8,766 nt of DNA, taken from Alistipes sp. GTDB taxonomy: Bacteria > Bacteroidota > Bacteroidia > Bacteroidales > Rikenellaceae. A program made the translations under genes and the position numbers. A model generated the notes under the pieces. The model did not search any database, had not been told where the DNA came from, and saw only the letters and a program-made list of their open reading frames with translations. Within the stretch, counting starts at the first letter, position 1. Each line of letters opens with the position of its first letter. The DNA lies in NCBI GenBank assembly GCA_017380955.1, contig JAFOCZ010000088.1:1-8766 (forward strand), given 5' to 3'. Positions 1-5,768 of the stretch are shown here, in pieces.

Positions 1-281
1 CAGAGGATTTCTCTAAGATTGTTCTTGCTTATGAGCCGGTATGGGCTATCGGTACAGGTTTGACCGCTACTCCTGAGCAGGCTGAGGAGATTCACGCTTA
101 CATCCGCGAGGTGTTGCGCTCTAAGTTTGGCGCTAAGGCCGAGGAGTGCTCAATCCTCTATGGTGGCTCTTGCAAGCCATCTAACGCTGCTGAGATCTTC
201 TCTAAGGAGAATGTTGATGGTGGTTTGATTGGTGGTGCTGCATTGAAGGCTGAGGACTTCCTCGCTATCTGCAAGGCATAA
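1..281 (+). CDS. tpiA: Triosephosphate isomerase, C-terminal part (5' end outside window)
   Basis: This is the 3' end of the glycolytic and gluconeogenic enzyme that interconverts dihydroxyacetone phosphate and glyceraldehyde 3-phosphate in the cytoplasm. The reading frame enters at base 3 and gives 92 residues before the TAA at 279-281. The family signature AYEPVWAIGTG is present; its Glu (codon 33-35) is the catalytic base. Further on are the two phosphate-gripping segments YGGSCKPSNA and DGGLIGGAAL, both intact, followed by the usual short C-terminal helix. A TTG at base 60 lies inside the conserved core and is not a start. Codons are strongly skewed to GCT, GGT, AAG and GAG, as expected for a highly expressed gene and unlike the next gene downstream. 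A terminator follows 20 nt after the stop, so tpiA ends its transcription unit. Identification is certain; only the N-terminal part, roughly 60% of a typical 250-residue protein, is missing. Confidence 0.97.
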   Translation, partial: EDFSKIVLAYEPVWAIGTGLTATPEQAEEIHAYIREVLRSKFGAKAEECSILYGGSCKPSNAAEIFSKENVDGGLIGGAALKAEDFLAICKA

Positions 282-301
282 TCCCACGATAAGTTATTTC
301 G

Positions 302-335
302 CGAGGTCGGCAGTGGTGTCGGCCTCGTTTTTTTT
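302..335 (+). terminator. Rho-independent terminator of tpiA
   Basis: A 10-bp stem (302-311 with 318-327, two G-U pairs) closes a 6-nt loop and is followed directly by eight T residues (328-335). It lies 20 nt past the tpiA stop codon and separates tpiA from the next gene on the same strand. Confidence 0.88.
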
Positions 336-395
336 GTGTCTATGGTGTTAGATTATGGTGTATGGTAGCCTCTTTATAGGAAATGCCGTAACGAT

Positions 396-1442
396 ATGAA
401 CACAAAGTATTTCTATAATTTCCCAACGGGGGGTGAGGTTTATAAGTGGTACGAGGAGTGCTATGCCAAGGGCTGCGACCTTATGATGAAGAGGGAGTAT
501 AGCGAGGCTCTCTACTACCTTATGCGTGCAGCCATAGGTAATGGTAATGCCAATGCCTATATCGCCTACTGCTTTCAGTATGGTCTGGGTGTGGAGCGTA
601 ATGTATGCGCTGCGGAGTGGTATTATACGCAGTATGAGCGCCCTGGTATGAAGATGAGGGGTTGGATTCTTGAGCACTACACCAAGTTGTTGCCAGAGGT
701 GAAGCGTGTGATGGCGGCAGTAGAATCTGAGCCACACTTCTCCTACTCGTTCTTCGATAGGGATGTGGGTCTTGTCGAGGTCTTTCAGTCGAGGATTCAG
801 AAGCCTACGGTCACCTTCTCGCCCCGCGGTGTGCGCGTTCACAAGTCGCTGTCGAGGTACGAGGAGTCGCCTATGCAACTCATAATCAAAACCCTTGAGA
901 ATCGAGACTACTATCGCAGTGATGACAATTTAGGTGCTCTCTACGATGGTTTCTCGCGCGACTATCCGCTCTTTAAGGTCACTATCAAGTACGGTAATGT
1001 CCCATCCATACAGAGCGCCAAGCGTGATGGCAGATATTGGATTTCGGTACCTCGCGATTTGGACTTTCGCCACTATGGCACCCGTGAGTACCTCATCGAC
1101 TATGCCAAGCGCCTGATGCTCAAGGAGGCGAAGGTATACCTCACGCCGCGTGTGGCGCTTATGTCGCAGCAGACTGGGCTTCTCTGTAGTAACCTTCTTG
1201 TCAACGGCAATCGTAACTACTTAGGTCGCTTCTACCCTAATAAAAAGCATATGGAACTGACCTTCCACCTTATGAAGTCCACGCCAGAGTTTGTCGATGC
1301 GGTCATTGTCCACGAATTATCGCACATCTTCAGCCTCTCGCACGACGATAAGTTTTACGAGGGCTTCGAGCAACACTCCTCAAAGGAGATGGTTAATATC
1401 GACAAGAAGCACATAGGCTATTCCCCCGTCTATGACATATAA
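396..1442 (+). CDS. Sel1-like region fused to YgjP-like (DUF45) zinc metallopeptidase
   Basis: I recognise the domains of this 348-residue protein but not a named gene. Residues about 17-80 resemble one to two Sel1-like (TPR-related) helical repeats, clearest at EALYYLMRAAIGNGNANAYI and the following YGLGVERN (residues 62-69); such repeats usually bind partner proteins. Residues about 110-245 form a linker or first part of the second domain without an obvious motif. Residues about 245-330 look like the YgjP/DUF45 family: a segment ending NYLGRFYPNKKHMELTFHL, then HELSH (306-310) and His316 in SHDDKF. The HExxH plus a third His six residues on is the expected zinc site, with Glu307 as general base. 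No signal peptide or membrane segment is seen, so a cytoplasmic location is inferred. The ATG at 396 is the first good start after the tpiA terminator; no clear promoter motif or Shine-Dalgarno sequence is visible in 336-395. It is a single-gene unit converging on rlmD. Substrate and role are unknown. Confidence 0.82.
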   Translation: MNTKYFYNFPTGGEVYKWYEECYAKGCDLMMKREYSEALYYLMRAAIGNGNANAYIAYCFQYGLGVERNVCAAEWYYTQYERPGMKMRGWILEHYTKLLPEVKRVMAAVESEPHFSYSFFDRDVGLVEVFQSRIQKPTVTFSPRGVRVHKSLSRYEESPMQLIIKTLENRDYYRSDDNLGALYDGFSRDYPLFKVTIKYGNVPSIQSAKRDGRYWISVPRDLDFRHYGTREYLIDYAKRLMLKEAKVYLTPRVALMSQQTGLLCSNLLVNGNRNYLGRFYPNKKHMELTFHLMKSTPEFVDAVIVHELSHIFSLSHDDKFYEGFEQHSSKEMVNIDKKHIGYSPVYDI

Positions 1443-1445
1443 CAA

Positions 1446-1489
1446 AGAGCGGACCGTCTAACGTAGATGGTCCGCTCTCGTTCTTTTTG
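1446..1489 (+). terminator. Terminator hairpin between convergent genes, probably bidirectional
   Basis: A 13-bp stem (1446-1458 with 1466-1478, one G-U pair) closes a 7-nt loop. On the plus strand it is followed by CGTTCTTTTTG, a good termination tract for the metallopeptidase gene, whose stop is 4 nt upstream. On the minus strand the hairpin lies 18 nt beyond the rlmD stop and is followed by TTGTTATA, a weaker U-rich tract, so it plausibly ends both transcripts. The 54-nt gap between the genes holds little else. Confidence 0.85.
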
Positions 1490-1496
1490 TTGTTTG

Positions 1497-2906
1497 TTAG
1501 CGCTTGCGCAACTTCACGACATTCTCAACGTGGTGGGTATGTGGGAACATATCCACAGGCTGAACAGCCAAAATCTCGTACATATCGTTCAGAATCGCAA
1601 GGTCACGAGCCTGGGTTGATGGGTTGCAACTAACGTATACCATACGCTCAGGGGCGGCACGCTTGATAACCTCCAACACTCGCTCATCAACACCAGCGCG
1701 TGGTGGGTCGAGGATGATGACATCAGGGCGTCCGTTGCGCTCCACGAACTCATCGCTCAAGACATCCTTCATATCGCCAGCGTAGAACGTAGTGTTCTCG
1801 ATGCCGTTGATTTGTGAGTTGATAACCGCATCCTCAATAGCCTCAGGTACATACTCCACACCCACAACCTTCTTGGCACGACGTGCGCAGAAGTTGGCGA
1901 TAGTACCTGTGCCGGTGTAGAGGTCATAGAGCACATCATCATCGGTCAACTCCGCAAAGTCGCGAGTAACCTTATACAACTCATACGCCTGCTCGGAGTT
2001 TGTCTGGTAGAACGACTTTGGGCCAACCTTAAACTTGAGACCCTCCATCTCCTCGATGATGTGATCCTTGCCCGAGAAGCATATAGGTTCACGGTCGCCG
2101 AGAGAGTCGTTCCACTTGTCGTTAACCATATATATGAGCGAGGTAATTTCAGGGAACTCGCTTTTGAGGTATGTCATAAGTGCGTCGATGCGCTCCTTAT
2201 CATTCTCGTTGAACACTACGATTACCATCACCTCGCCTGTAGAGGCTGTGCGGATGACCATAGTACGCATCAAGCCCTCGTGGGCACGAGCGTTGTGGAA
2301 CGAGTAACCGTTGTCGATGCAGAACTGCTTTGTAGCAAGGCGTATGCGGTTTGAAAGGTCAATCTGCAGGTGGCACTTGTTGATATCCAACACCTTGTCG
2401 AAGCATCCTGGGATGTGGAAACCTATCGCTGGCTGCGCCTCGATATCTGCACCTGAGGCAATCTCCTCGTAGGTGAGCCAGCGCTTATCGGCAAACGTAA
2501 ACTCCAACTTATTGCGGTACTCGCGTGTCTTTGCCGAGCCGAGGCAGGGGCGCACCTCAGGGATGTCGAGGTGTCCGATGCGCACCAACTGATCCTCCAC
2601 CTGCTTGGTCTTCTGCTTCAACTGCTCCTCGTAAGGCAAGTTCTGCCACTTACAGCCTCCGCAGATGCCAAAATGCTCGCAGAAGTGCTCTACACGCAAT
2701 GGTGACTTCTCCACATAATTTACCACAACACCCTCCATAAATCGGCGGTGGTGCTTGCGAATCTGCACATCTACAACATCGCCAGGAACGGTCATAGGCA
2801 CAAAGACCACCTGATTGTCAACCTTTCCCATAGCCTTACCCTCGGCAGCGAGAGTGGTAATATGCAGACCCTCGATAAAGGGCAAATCTTTTCTTCTCTT
2901 TCCCAT
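1497..2906 (-). CDS. rlmD: 23S rRNA (uracil-C5)-methyltransferase, RlmD/RumA family
   Basis: This SAM-dependent enzyme makes 5-methyluridine in 23S rRNA; in E. coli RlmD the site is U1939. The 469 residues read as a complete family member. An N-terminal TRAM-type RNA-binding domain spans about 10-68. Four cysteines for a [4Fe-4S] cluster are present (Cys76, Cys82, Cys85 in CX5CGGC, and Cys178 in NKCHL). A central RNA-binding part leads to the methyltransferase fold, with FYQTNSEQ (299-306), SAM motif DLYTGTGTIA (328-337), DPPRAG (400-405), the nucleophile Cys427 in VSCNPS, and the catalytic-base Glu461 in HHVE. Nothing essential is missing. The ATG at 2906 lies 11 nt after the trmB stop, making this the last gene of the ricT-gldH-trmB-rlmD unit. 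The exact target uridine is not readable from sequence: an RlmCD-like enzyme with two targets is possible, so the symbol follows the family name. Confidence 0.93.
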   Translation of the reverse strand: MGKRRKDLPFIEGLHITTLAAEGKAMGKVDNQVVFVPMTVPGDVVDVQIRKHHRRFMEGVVVNYVEKSPLRVEHFCEHFGICGGCKWQNLPYEEQLKQKTKQVEDQLVRIGHLDIPEVRPCLGSAKTREYRNKLEFTFADKRWLTYEEIASGADIEAQPAIGFHIPGCFDKVLDINKCHLQIDLSNRIRLATKQFCIDNGYSFHNARAHEGLMRTMVIRTASTGEVMVIVVFNENDKERIDALMTYLKSEFPEITSLIYMVNDKWNDSLGDREPICFSGKDHIIEEMEGLKFKVGPKSFYQTNSEQAYELYKVTRDFAELTDDDVLYDLYTGTGTIANFCARRAKKVVGVEYVPEAIEDAVINSQINGIENTTFYAGDMKDVLSDEFVERNGRPDVIILDPPRAGVDERVLEVIKRAAPERMVYVSCNPSTQARDLAILNDMYEILAVQPVDMFPHTHHVENVVKLRKR

Positions 2907-2917
2907 AGTATTCTCAA

Positions 2918-3670
2918 TTAGAAAGCCTTTGTTCTATTCTCCTCAGCATCCTTCTCCAGGATGTCATCACCCTCCCAGTCGAAGTGCTCAAACTCTGTGC
3001 AGTCTCCGAGGCGGAAACGCGTGTAGGTGATGGGCAATCCCATCGCCACAAAGCGTGTCTCGTATGCGGTCTTCACCGACAACACCTCATCGGCATATCC
3101 CGAGCCGTAGATATCGTCATTCTGCACCTCGGCATCAAGACCCAGGCGCTCGATAACCGCAGCGGTGTAGTTGTACAAGTGCTTAGAGTCGGTCTTTAGG
3201 TTGATAACACCATCCTCGCTGAGGAAACGCTTGTAGTTAGCCAGGAACAGCGGTGATGTAAGACGCTTCTTTGCTCTGCGGCTCTTGAGTTGTGGATCGG
3301 GGAAGGTGATCCATATCTCCGACACCTCGCCAGGTGCGAAGAACGAGAGTATGAACTCGATGCGTGTGCGCAGGAATCCCACATTCTCCATACCACGCTG
3401 TGTTGCGGTCTTTGCGCCGCGCCACATACGCGCACCCTTGATGTCGATGCCGATGTAGTTGCGCGATGGGTCACGCTCCGCAAGGGCTATGGTATACTCA
3501 CCCTTGCCACATCCCAACTCCAAAACTATAGGGTTGTTGTTGTGGAAGAAATCCTCGTGCCAGCGACCCTTCAGTGGGTGATCCTTATGGAATATATCAT
3601 CAAACTCAGGCTGCACCATACACTTAAACGTGAGGTTTTCAGCAAATTTACGTAGTTTATCCTTTCCCAT
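2918..3670 (-). CDS. trmB: tRNA (guanine-N7-)-methyltransferase
   Basis: TrmB methylates N7 of G46 in the tRNA variable loop using SAM. The 250-residue protein shows the Rossmann-type SAM motif VLELGCGKGEYT (49-60), the acidic end of strand 2 in YIGIDIKG (72-79), and the hallmark FPDPQLKSRR (123-132), whose Asp and basic residues bind substrate tRNA. A later segment, TAYETRF (201-207), matches the conserved T-x-Y-E-x-(R/K)-F near the C-terminus of the family. An acidic tail of about 25 residues (226-250) follows. Length is in the normal range. The ATG at 3670 is 23 nt downstream of the gldH stop, and rlmD begins 11 nt after the trmB stop, so the three genes are probably co-transcribed. Pairing with rlmD gives the 3' half of the operon a tRNA/rRNA modification theme. 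Confidence 0.95.
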   Translation of the reverse strand: MGKDKLRKFAENLTFKCMVQPEFDDIFHKDHPLKGRWHEDFFHNNNPIVLELGCGKGEYTIALAERDPSRNYIGIDIKGARMWRGAKTATQRGMENVGFLRTRIEFILSFFAPGEVSEIWITFPDPQLKSRRAKKRLTSPLFLANYKRFLSEDGVINLKTDSKHLYNYTAAVIERLGLDAEVQNDDIYGSGYADEVLSVKTAYETRFVAMGLPITYTRFRLGDCTEFEHFDWEGDDILEKDAEENRTKAF

Positions 3671-3693
3671 ATCTAAGTTTAGTATGTAGTCTA

Positions 3694-4137
3694 TTAGTCG
3701 TTGCTATTATGCGACTCGCTGATTATCAGCCCCACAGAACTGATGCCCTCCACGGCGTTGTGTGGCGTGAGGCGGAAGATATATCGTCCCTTTGTCGAGA
3801 GCACAGCGTTGCGACGATATACGAACGTATGCTCCTCGGGGCGCAGGTCGCCAATGTGTGGTATGTGCAACGTGAATGGCTCCTCGACCACCAACGAGTC
3901 GGGAGCAACGCAGAGGATGCTCATAGCCACCGAGTCGGCAACATAACCCTTGCCGTAGCGCACTGTGATGGCTATATCACGACGTGTGAGACTATCGCTA
4001 TTGTCGTAGTAAAACTCCTCGCTGATGTCCCATCTGTCGTTTGGGGTGTCGTGCATAACGACGCTACGCTGTGGCGCGTTACACGCCACAGCAAGCATCA
4101 TAATCATCGTTGCTACTATGTAGTAAATCTTACTCAT
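3694..4137 (-). CDS. gldH: GldH family lipoprotein
   Basis: The 147-residue product has a lipoprotein signal: MSKIYY, a hydrophobic run, then the lipobox LAVAC with Cys19 as the predicted lipidated residue. The mature part is a small beta-rich domain. Its end, GRYIFRLTPHNAVEGISSVG, fits the GldH family pattern (G-x-Y-x-F ... L/V-x-G-I-x-x-V-G-L). GldH is a membrane lipoprotein needed for gliding and associated type IX secretion in Flavobacterium johnsoniae; many non-gliding Bacteroidota also keep it, with unknown function there. I chose the ATG at 4137 because the signal peptide begins there and it overlaps the ricT stop by 8 nt (ATGAGTAA), suggesting translational coupling. The same frame stays open upstream to 4458, but that stretch is a Ser/Thr/Val-rich shadow of the ricT tail. 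The protein is slightly short for the family, so assignment is good but rests on a modest motif. Confidence 0.83.
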   Translation of the reverse strand: MSKIYYIVATMIMMLAVACNAPQRSVVMHDTPNDRWDISEEFYYDNSDSLTRRDIAITVRYGKGYVADSVAMSILCVAPDSLVVEEPFTLHIPHIGDLRPEEHTFVYRRNAVLSTKGRYIFRLTPHNAVEGISSVGLIISESHNSND

Positions 4138-5659
4138 TGTTGCCATCTCTCTTAGGCTCTCCGCCCTTATTTGCCTCACCATCGCGGCGATTCTGACCAT
4201 CACGGTGGTGACGGCGGAAGTTGTTACGTCCACGACGCTCTCCACCACGATGCTCACGCTTTGCCTCACCCTGCTCAGGGCTCTGTGTGTCGCGCTGCTC
4301 ACGCTCGGCCTGATGCTCAGCACCCTCGGTCTGCTCCGTGCGCTCACGCTGCTCCGTGCGCTGAGGACGGCGGTCGTTGCGGCGGTTGTGACGGCGGTCG
4401 TTGTGCTGGCGACGCTCGTTATGCTGCTCTCGAGACTCCTGTGGCTGACCCTCGTCATTGCCCTTCTCAGCCTCGTTATTGCTCACCTCTGCTGGCATCT
4501 GCTCCTCCTGTGGCTGTGGTGTGGTGTTACCCTTCTCGCCACGGTTGCGCTTGTTCTTCTTACGCTTGCCCTTGCCGTCGAAACGTGTGATGCTATCCTC
4601 CTCGCTGCGGTAGGTTGGCTCTTTGACAACCTTCTCGCCATCGTTGCCGAGCAGTGTCTCGGCCTTCTCTCCAGCACGGTTGAGCGCCAAAATCTCCTTA
4701 ACACGCGATATAGGGAGCGTTGTGAGGTTGACAATGGTATTCTTGCTTGTCGAGAACGACATAGTACCTGCCAATGGGTCTATCTTGATGAGGAAATACT
4801 CGCCATCCATAGTCTGCAGAGGCTCGCGGAGACGTGGTATGGTGCGTCGTGCATCGGCATACACGTCGTACTCATACATAAGACAGCACTTCAACTTCGA
4901 GCACTGACCTGCCAACTTCTGAGGGTTTAGGGATATCTCCTGCATACGCGCGGCGTTTGTCGTAACGCTCGAGAAACTCGATATCCACGATGCGCAGCAC
5001 AACTCTCTACCACAAGCACCGATACCTCCGATGCGTCCAGCCTCCTGGCGAGCACCAATCTGCTTCATCTCGATGCGGATGTGGAATCTCTCGGCAAAGA
5101 CCTTGATAAGTTCGCGGAAGTCTACACGCTCATCGGCAATGTAGTAGAAGATAGCCTTCATCTTATCGCCCTGATACTCCACATCGCCAATCTTCATATT
5201 CAGACCCATATCTGCGGCAATCTGTCGCGAGGCAATCATAGTCTCGTGCTCGAGGGCTATAGCCTCCTGCCAGCGCTCTATGTCATAGGGGCGTGCCTTG
5301 CGGTATATCTTCTTGAACTCGCCATTGTGGGGGTTGAAGCCCACACGGCGCATCTGCTTGGCAACCATATCGCCTGTAAGTGAGATGATGCCGATGTCGT
5401 GACCTGGCTGTGCCTCTACGGCTACGATGTCGCCACGCTTGAGGTCGAGATTATTGACATTCTGGTAGTAGGAGCGACGTGTGTTCTTGAATCGCACCTC
5501 GAAGATATCCGATGGGATGTTCACGGGATACTCATCCAACCAATCGGTCTCGTGGAGTTTGTAGCAGCCCTCCGCAGCGATAGCCTCAATCTCATCGCCA
5601 CAGTCGCAGAACGAACAACCACGTCCTATATCTGGATTATGTTTTTTACAACAACTCAT
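4130..5659 (-). CDS. ricT: RicT-like PSP1-domain iron-sulfur protein with long charged tail
   Basis: This 509-residue protein belongs to the PSP1/RicT (YaaT) family. In Bacillus, RicT acts with RicA and RicF as an Fe-S complex affecting RNase Y-dependent RNA processing; the role in Bacteroidota is not established. The PSP1 core spans about residues 50-260, including GDIVAVEAQPGHDIG (76-90), MKIGDVEYQG (155-164), FYYIADERVDFREL (171-184) and KQIGARQEAGRIGGIG (199-214). Likely cluster ligands follow: Cys216, Cys221, Cys222, Cys253, Cys258 and Cys259. The N-terminus is also Cys-rich (Cys3, 4, 15, 18, 20). Residues about 360-509 are a low-complexity tail rich in Arg, Glu, Gln, Asn and His, predicted disordered. 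I take the ATG at 5659; an in-frame TTG at 5692 would add 11 residues but sits almost on the probable transcription start. First gene of the operon, overlapping gldH by 8 nt. Confidence 0.9.
   Translation of the reverse strand: MSCCKKHNPDIGRGCSFCDCGDEIEAIAAEGCYKLHETDWLDEYPVNIPSDIFEVRFKNTRRSYYQNVNNLDLKRGDIVAVEAQPGHDIGIISLTGDMVAKQMRRVGFNPHNGEFKKIYRKARPYDIERWQEAIALEHETMIASRQIAADMGLNMKIGDVEYQGDKMKAIFYYIADERVDFRELIKVFAERFHIRIEMKQIGARQEAGRIGGIGACGRELCCASWISSFSSVTTNAARMQEISLNPQKLAGQCSKLKCCLMYEYDVYADARRTIPRLREPLQTMDGEYFLIKIDPLAGTMSFSTSKNTIVNLTTLPISRVKEILALNRAGEKAETLLGNDGEKVVKEPTYRSEEDSITRFDGKGKRKKNKRNRGEKGNTTPQPQEEQMPAEVSNNEAEKGNDEGQPQESREQHNERRQHNDRRHNRRNDRRPQRTEQRERTEQTEGAEHQAEREQRDTQSPEQGEAKREHRGGERRGRNNFRRHHRDGQNRRDGEANKGGEPKRDGNNE
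4331..4403. repeat. Short direct repeats inside the ricT tail
   Basis: Two adjacent 18-bp units at 4331-4348 and 4349-4366 share their first 14 bases (CTGCTCCGTGCGCT). Just beyond, the 14-mer GACGGCGGTCGTTG occurs at 4366-4379 and again at 4390-4403, a 24-bp period. On the coding (minus) strand these encode the TEQRER/TEQ and NDRR-type repeats of the RicT tail. The in-frame periods (18 and 24) fit growth by slippage or local duplication. Confidence 0.75.
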
Positions 5660-5699
5660 TATCTTTTGTTTCGTTTTTTCGTTATTATACAATTCGGCG

Positions 5700-5730
5700 T
5701 AAAGATACGAAAAAAAAAGATAAGATAAAA
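5700..5730 (-). promoter_or_regulatory. Probable promoter of the ricT operon
   Basis: On the minus strand TATCTTTA (5707-5700) matches 7 of 8 positions of the Bacteroidota -7 element TAnnTTTG. Nineteen nt upstream is TTTT (5730-5727), a 3 of 4 match to the -33 TTTG. Transcription would start near 5695, leaving a leader of about 35 nt before the ATG at 5659. The upstream element falls in the T-rich tail of the preceding terminator. Confidence 0.45.
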
Positions 5731-5765
5731 TAGCGACGCAAAGATTTCGTTTGCGTCGCTTTTTT
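5727..5765 (-). terminator. Terminator of the outer-membrane receptor gene
   Basis: A perfect 11-bp inverted repeat (5732-5742 with 5750-5760) closes a 7-nt loop 8 nt beyond the minus-strand stop codon. On the minus strand it is followed by ATTTTATCTTATC and then a long T run. The plus strand also shows a TTTTT tract (5761-5765), so the hairpin could stop transcription arriving from either side. Confidence 0.85.
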
Positions 5766-5768
5766 GGA

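Noticed and set aside
336..395. Promoter for the Sel1/metallopeptidase gene
   Set aside because: I looked for TAnnTTTG with an upstream TTTG at 19-21 nt; the best candidate, TATGGTAG at 361-368, matches poorly and has the wrong spacing.
348..878. Open frame of 176 codons on the minus strand opposite the Sel1/metallopeptidase gene
   Set aside because: It lies fully antisense to a gene with recognisable domains, has no family signature, no promoter, and crosses the tpiA gap with no terminator of its own.
3290..3655. Plus-strand open frame of 121 codons opposite trmB
   Set aside because: It is antisense to conserved TrmB motifs and its sequence shows no independent family feature.
4331..4403. 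CRISPR-like or regulatory repeat array
   Set aside because: The repeats are short, in frame with ricT, have no spacers, and are explained by repeated peptide motifs in the tail.
4138..4458. N-terminal extension of gldH by 107 codons
   Set aside because: It would bury the lipoprotein signal peptide and lipobox inside the protein; its Ser/Thr/Val-rich sequence is an out-of-frame reading of the ricT tail.
4205..4930. Plus-strand open frame of 241 codons, Leu-rich and looking like membrane segments
   Set aside because: It is the complement of the Arg/Glu/Gln-rich RicT tail and part of the RicT core; the hydrophobicity comes from reversed codons, and no start signal or promoter is visible.
5660..5692. 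TTG start adding 11 residues to RicT
   Set aside because: It lies within a few bases of the predicted transcription start, is a rare start codon, and the ATG at 5659 gives the expected Cys-rich N-terminus.
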